Shown here: one piece after another, positions 25,644-27,061 of the stretch
How positions within the stretch are numbered: position 1 is the first letter of the stretch
Layout of the letters: every line of letters begins with the position of its first letter
Assembly (NCBI GenBank): GCA_026770615.1
Contig: MU632016.1
Coordinates: forward strand, 22,406-49,466
DNA from: Pavlovales sp. CCMP2436
Lineage: Eukaryota > Haptophyta > Pavlovophyceae > Pavlovales
DNA: 27,061 nt
Reading direction: 5' to 3'
Translations under genes and position numbers: made by a program
The notes under the pieces: model-generated
Databases searched by the model: none
What the model was told of the DNA's origin: nothing
Seen by the model: only the letters and a program-made list of their open reading frames with translations

Positions 25644-26085
25644 GACAGAACGATCGTTAGGAGGCGCAAGTATGGGACGAAAATGCAGTTTCAGTAAACT
25701 ATCTGGACGTGTTCGCGTAGCGTGCCCCCGGCGTAATTTCGACAGAAGGGCCGCCGTAGGCTTCAAAAGCCTGCAACACTCCTCGCACCGCGTACAATTT
25801 TTTCTGTATTCAAAAATGGTCCCAGACGCAATCAGGATTTCGCCTGAATGCGCCTGGGACCATTTTTGAATACTGAAAATCCATTTTGAAAAGCGGTCGG
25901 TCGGACAAGCATCAAATATTGGCGATATGTATGTACCCAAACCCCTCTATACCCCTGATTAAAGACATCTCCCTCAACACCTGGGCGTTTGCGGGTGTGG
26001 TCATTCTAACTATCGTAGCCCCTGTGCTGCGCGAGCGTGTAGCTGCAACTGCCCCTCCGAGGGGGGCGCTGCCTGGCTCGCCACC
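25644..26085. other. Intergenic after MITE copy 2
   Basis: No gene is supported. It contains the long hairpin at 25806-25873 and a small AGGCTTCAAAAGCCT palindrome near 25758-25772. Confidence 0.4.
25806..25873. repeat. 68-nt snapback hairpin (MITE or small-RNA precursor-like)
   Basis: The arms at 25806-25836 and 25843-25873 are 31 nt each with two mismatches and a 6-nt ATTTCG loop. The outer 19 bp, GTATTCAAAAATGGTCCCA, are perfect. The pairing extends imperfectly a few bases outward. It is either the tip of a snapback element or a hairpin RNA gene. No promoter is evident. Confidence 0.7.
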
Positions 26086-26157
26086 GTGATGTTGCTCTTC
26101 GCCGCCATGCTATTGCTTCTGTCACGTGCTGTGACGTGCGCTGTTTCGCGCGGTGGC

Positions 26158-26640
26158 AAGCAGCACGCGGAGACGCCGCTCAAGGCTACCAAGGCTACGA
26201 CGACGATGCTGCTCCCTGCGGCCACCGCAGTGTGCGCGCTCGTACCGACGCGATGCTGTCCACTTGAGGTACTTGCTGGCACCTCTCGACCACCCGTCTC
26301 GCTCGGGTCCTCAAGTGGATGTCCGTCGCGCGCTGCGGTGGGCGCTGCTGTGCGCGGCGGCGGGCCGCACGCGGAGACGCCGCTCAAGGCTACCAAGGCT
26401 ACGACGACGATGCTGCTCCTGCGGCCGCCGTAGTGTGCGCACTCGCAGCGTCGCGATGCTGTCCACTTGAGGTACTCGCTGGCACCTCTCGACCACCCGT
26501 CTCGCTCGGGTCCTCAAGTGGAAGTGCGTCGCGCGCTTGCGGAGGGCGCTGCTGCGCGCGGCGGCGGGCCGCACACGGAGACGCCGCTCAAGGCTACCAG
26601 GGCTACGAAGACGATGCTTCTCCCTGCGGCCGCCACGGCA
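26158..26640 (+). repeat. 204-bp tandem repeat, about 2.4 copies
   Basis: AGACGCCGCTCAAGGCTACC occurs at 26171, 26375 and 26579, exactly 204 bp apart. TCCACTTGAGGTACT recurs at 26259 and 26462. Each complete unit contains TCCACTTGAGG facing CCTCAAGTGGA around a roughly 39-nt spacer. The period is a multiple of three, so frames stay open across copies. The predicted peptides are compositionally biased and not credible as proteins. Confidence 0.8.
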
Positions 26641-26695
26641 GGGCTGCGGCGGCCGAGGCGCGGCCGAGGCGGGGCGTGGGGGCCGGGGCGCACAC

Positions 26696-26717
26696 ACTCA
26701 CACCCTTTGGTGTGAGT
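26696..26717. repeat. Perfect 9-bp stem hairpin
   Basis: ACTCACACC (26696-26704), loop CTTT, GGTGTGAGT (26709-26717). It lies just after the tandem repeat. Confidence 0.7.
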
Positions 26718-26761
26718 GCTGGTGCATGAGGGTTTGGGTCGATCGCGCTCGACCTCAGCCT

Positions 26762-26816
26762 GACGTCGACCAAGCCAGTGACTGAACAACACCTGTTGAA
26801 CCATGATGAGCCGCTA
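26762..26816 (+). repeat. Repeat B terminus
   Basis: GACGTCGACCAAGCCAGTGA, then CTGAACAACACCTGTTGAAC and CATGATGAGCCGCTA, followed by ATATATA. It is the inverse of 19498-19552 and the same orientation as 13363-13410. Confidence 0.75.
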
Positions 26817-27061
26817 ATATATACTATAATTTATTCCGCCCACGTCTCTCAACGCCGTCGGTTCATAACGACGTCACTCTCGCGAGTAAATCCGCCGTGC
26901 CAGCAGGTACCTTCAGCGCAAGCTGGAGGCCCACCACTGACAAAAAAACATCCTTTGAGTTGTCGAACGCGCCCACGTTCTCGTCCAAAGCCACACTCCG
27001 TCTCCGTCGCCGTCGCCTCCTCAGCCTCCATTGCCGCCACGCGCCGTCGCCGCCGCCGCCG
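26817..27061. other. Window-end region with short dispersed repeat and CCG run
   Basis: TTCATAACGACGTCACT (about 26863-26879) is the inverse of AGTGACGTCGTTATGAA at about 13231-13247. The final 60 bp are (GCC/GTC)-rich. A minus-strand frame starting at 27040 (MAAMEAEEATATETECGFGR) could be a 5' exon of a gene lying beyond the window, but the support is weak. Confidence 0.35.

Noticed and set aside
26086..26729. Overlapping open frames across the 204-bp repeats
   Set aside because: They are kept open by a period divisible by three and encode biased sequence in several frames at once.
1..27061. tRNA, rRNA or snRNA genes
   Set aside because: No cloverleaf with a proper T-loop word, nor any recognisable rRNA or snRNA core, was found on reading either strand. 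A covariance-model scan would be decisive.

Overview
The window looks like nuclear DNA of a GC-rich, plastid-bearing microbial eukaryote. The evidence is spliceosomal introns (GT-AG, plus one GC-AG), strong G/C at third codon positions, a Toc75-like plastid import channel, a NEMP nuclear-envelope protein, an arginyl-tRNA synthetase of the eukaryotic KFKTRSG type, and many non-autonomous mobile elements. A haptophyte, pelagophyte or similar alga fits. I cannot fix the lineage from sequence alone.

Layout. 1-1900 holds dispersed repeats and a decayed Tc1/mariner-pogo-like DNA transposon (188-1825, TA duplication) whose DDE transposase remnant runs into a chromodomain. 1902-3030 (-) is a two-exon START-domain lipid-binding protein. 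3535-3674 is a foldback repeat. 3752-6213 (-) is a broken reverse transcriptase-RNase H gene of a DIRS-like retroelement. Head to head with it, 6653-8325 (+) is an unrecognised two-exon gene interrupted by an in-frame TGA. 8330-9660 is repeat-bearing intergenic DNA. 9680-11644 (-) is the Toc75-like gene. 11650-14880 is a cluster of short inverted-repeat elements, including a MITE with a 4-bp target duplication. 14881-16125 (-) is NEMP, and 72 bp away in divergent orientation 16198-18315 (+) is arginyl-tRNA synthetase with one intron. 18316-19890 is again repeats. 19893-24778 (+) is an eight-exon gene for a roughly 1,340-residue protein joining a class II glutamine amidotransferase domain, a SIS sugar-phosphate domain, membrane segments and a long novel C-terminus. 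24780-27061 holds strong hairpins, a second and inverted copy of the MITE, a 204-bp tandem repeat and another dispersed repeat end.

The host genes are housekeeping in character and do not form an operon-like unit: lipid transfer, plastid protein import, nuclear envelope, translation, and amino-sugar-type chemistry. Everything between them is dominated by at least four families of small inverted-repeat elements, several sitting next to TA-rich runs. The most unusual gene is the amidotransferase-SIS-membrane fusion. The most unusual mobile DNA is the DDE-chromodomain transposon, the head-to-head retroelement region and the repeat families that recur across the window.
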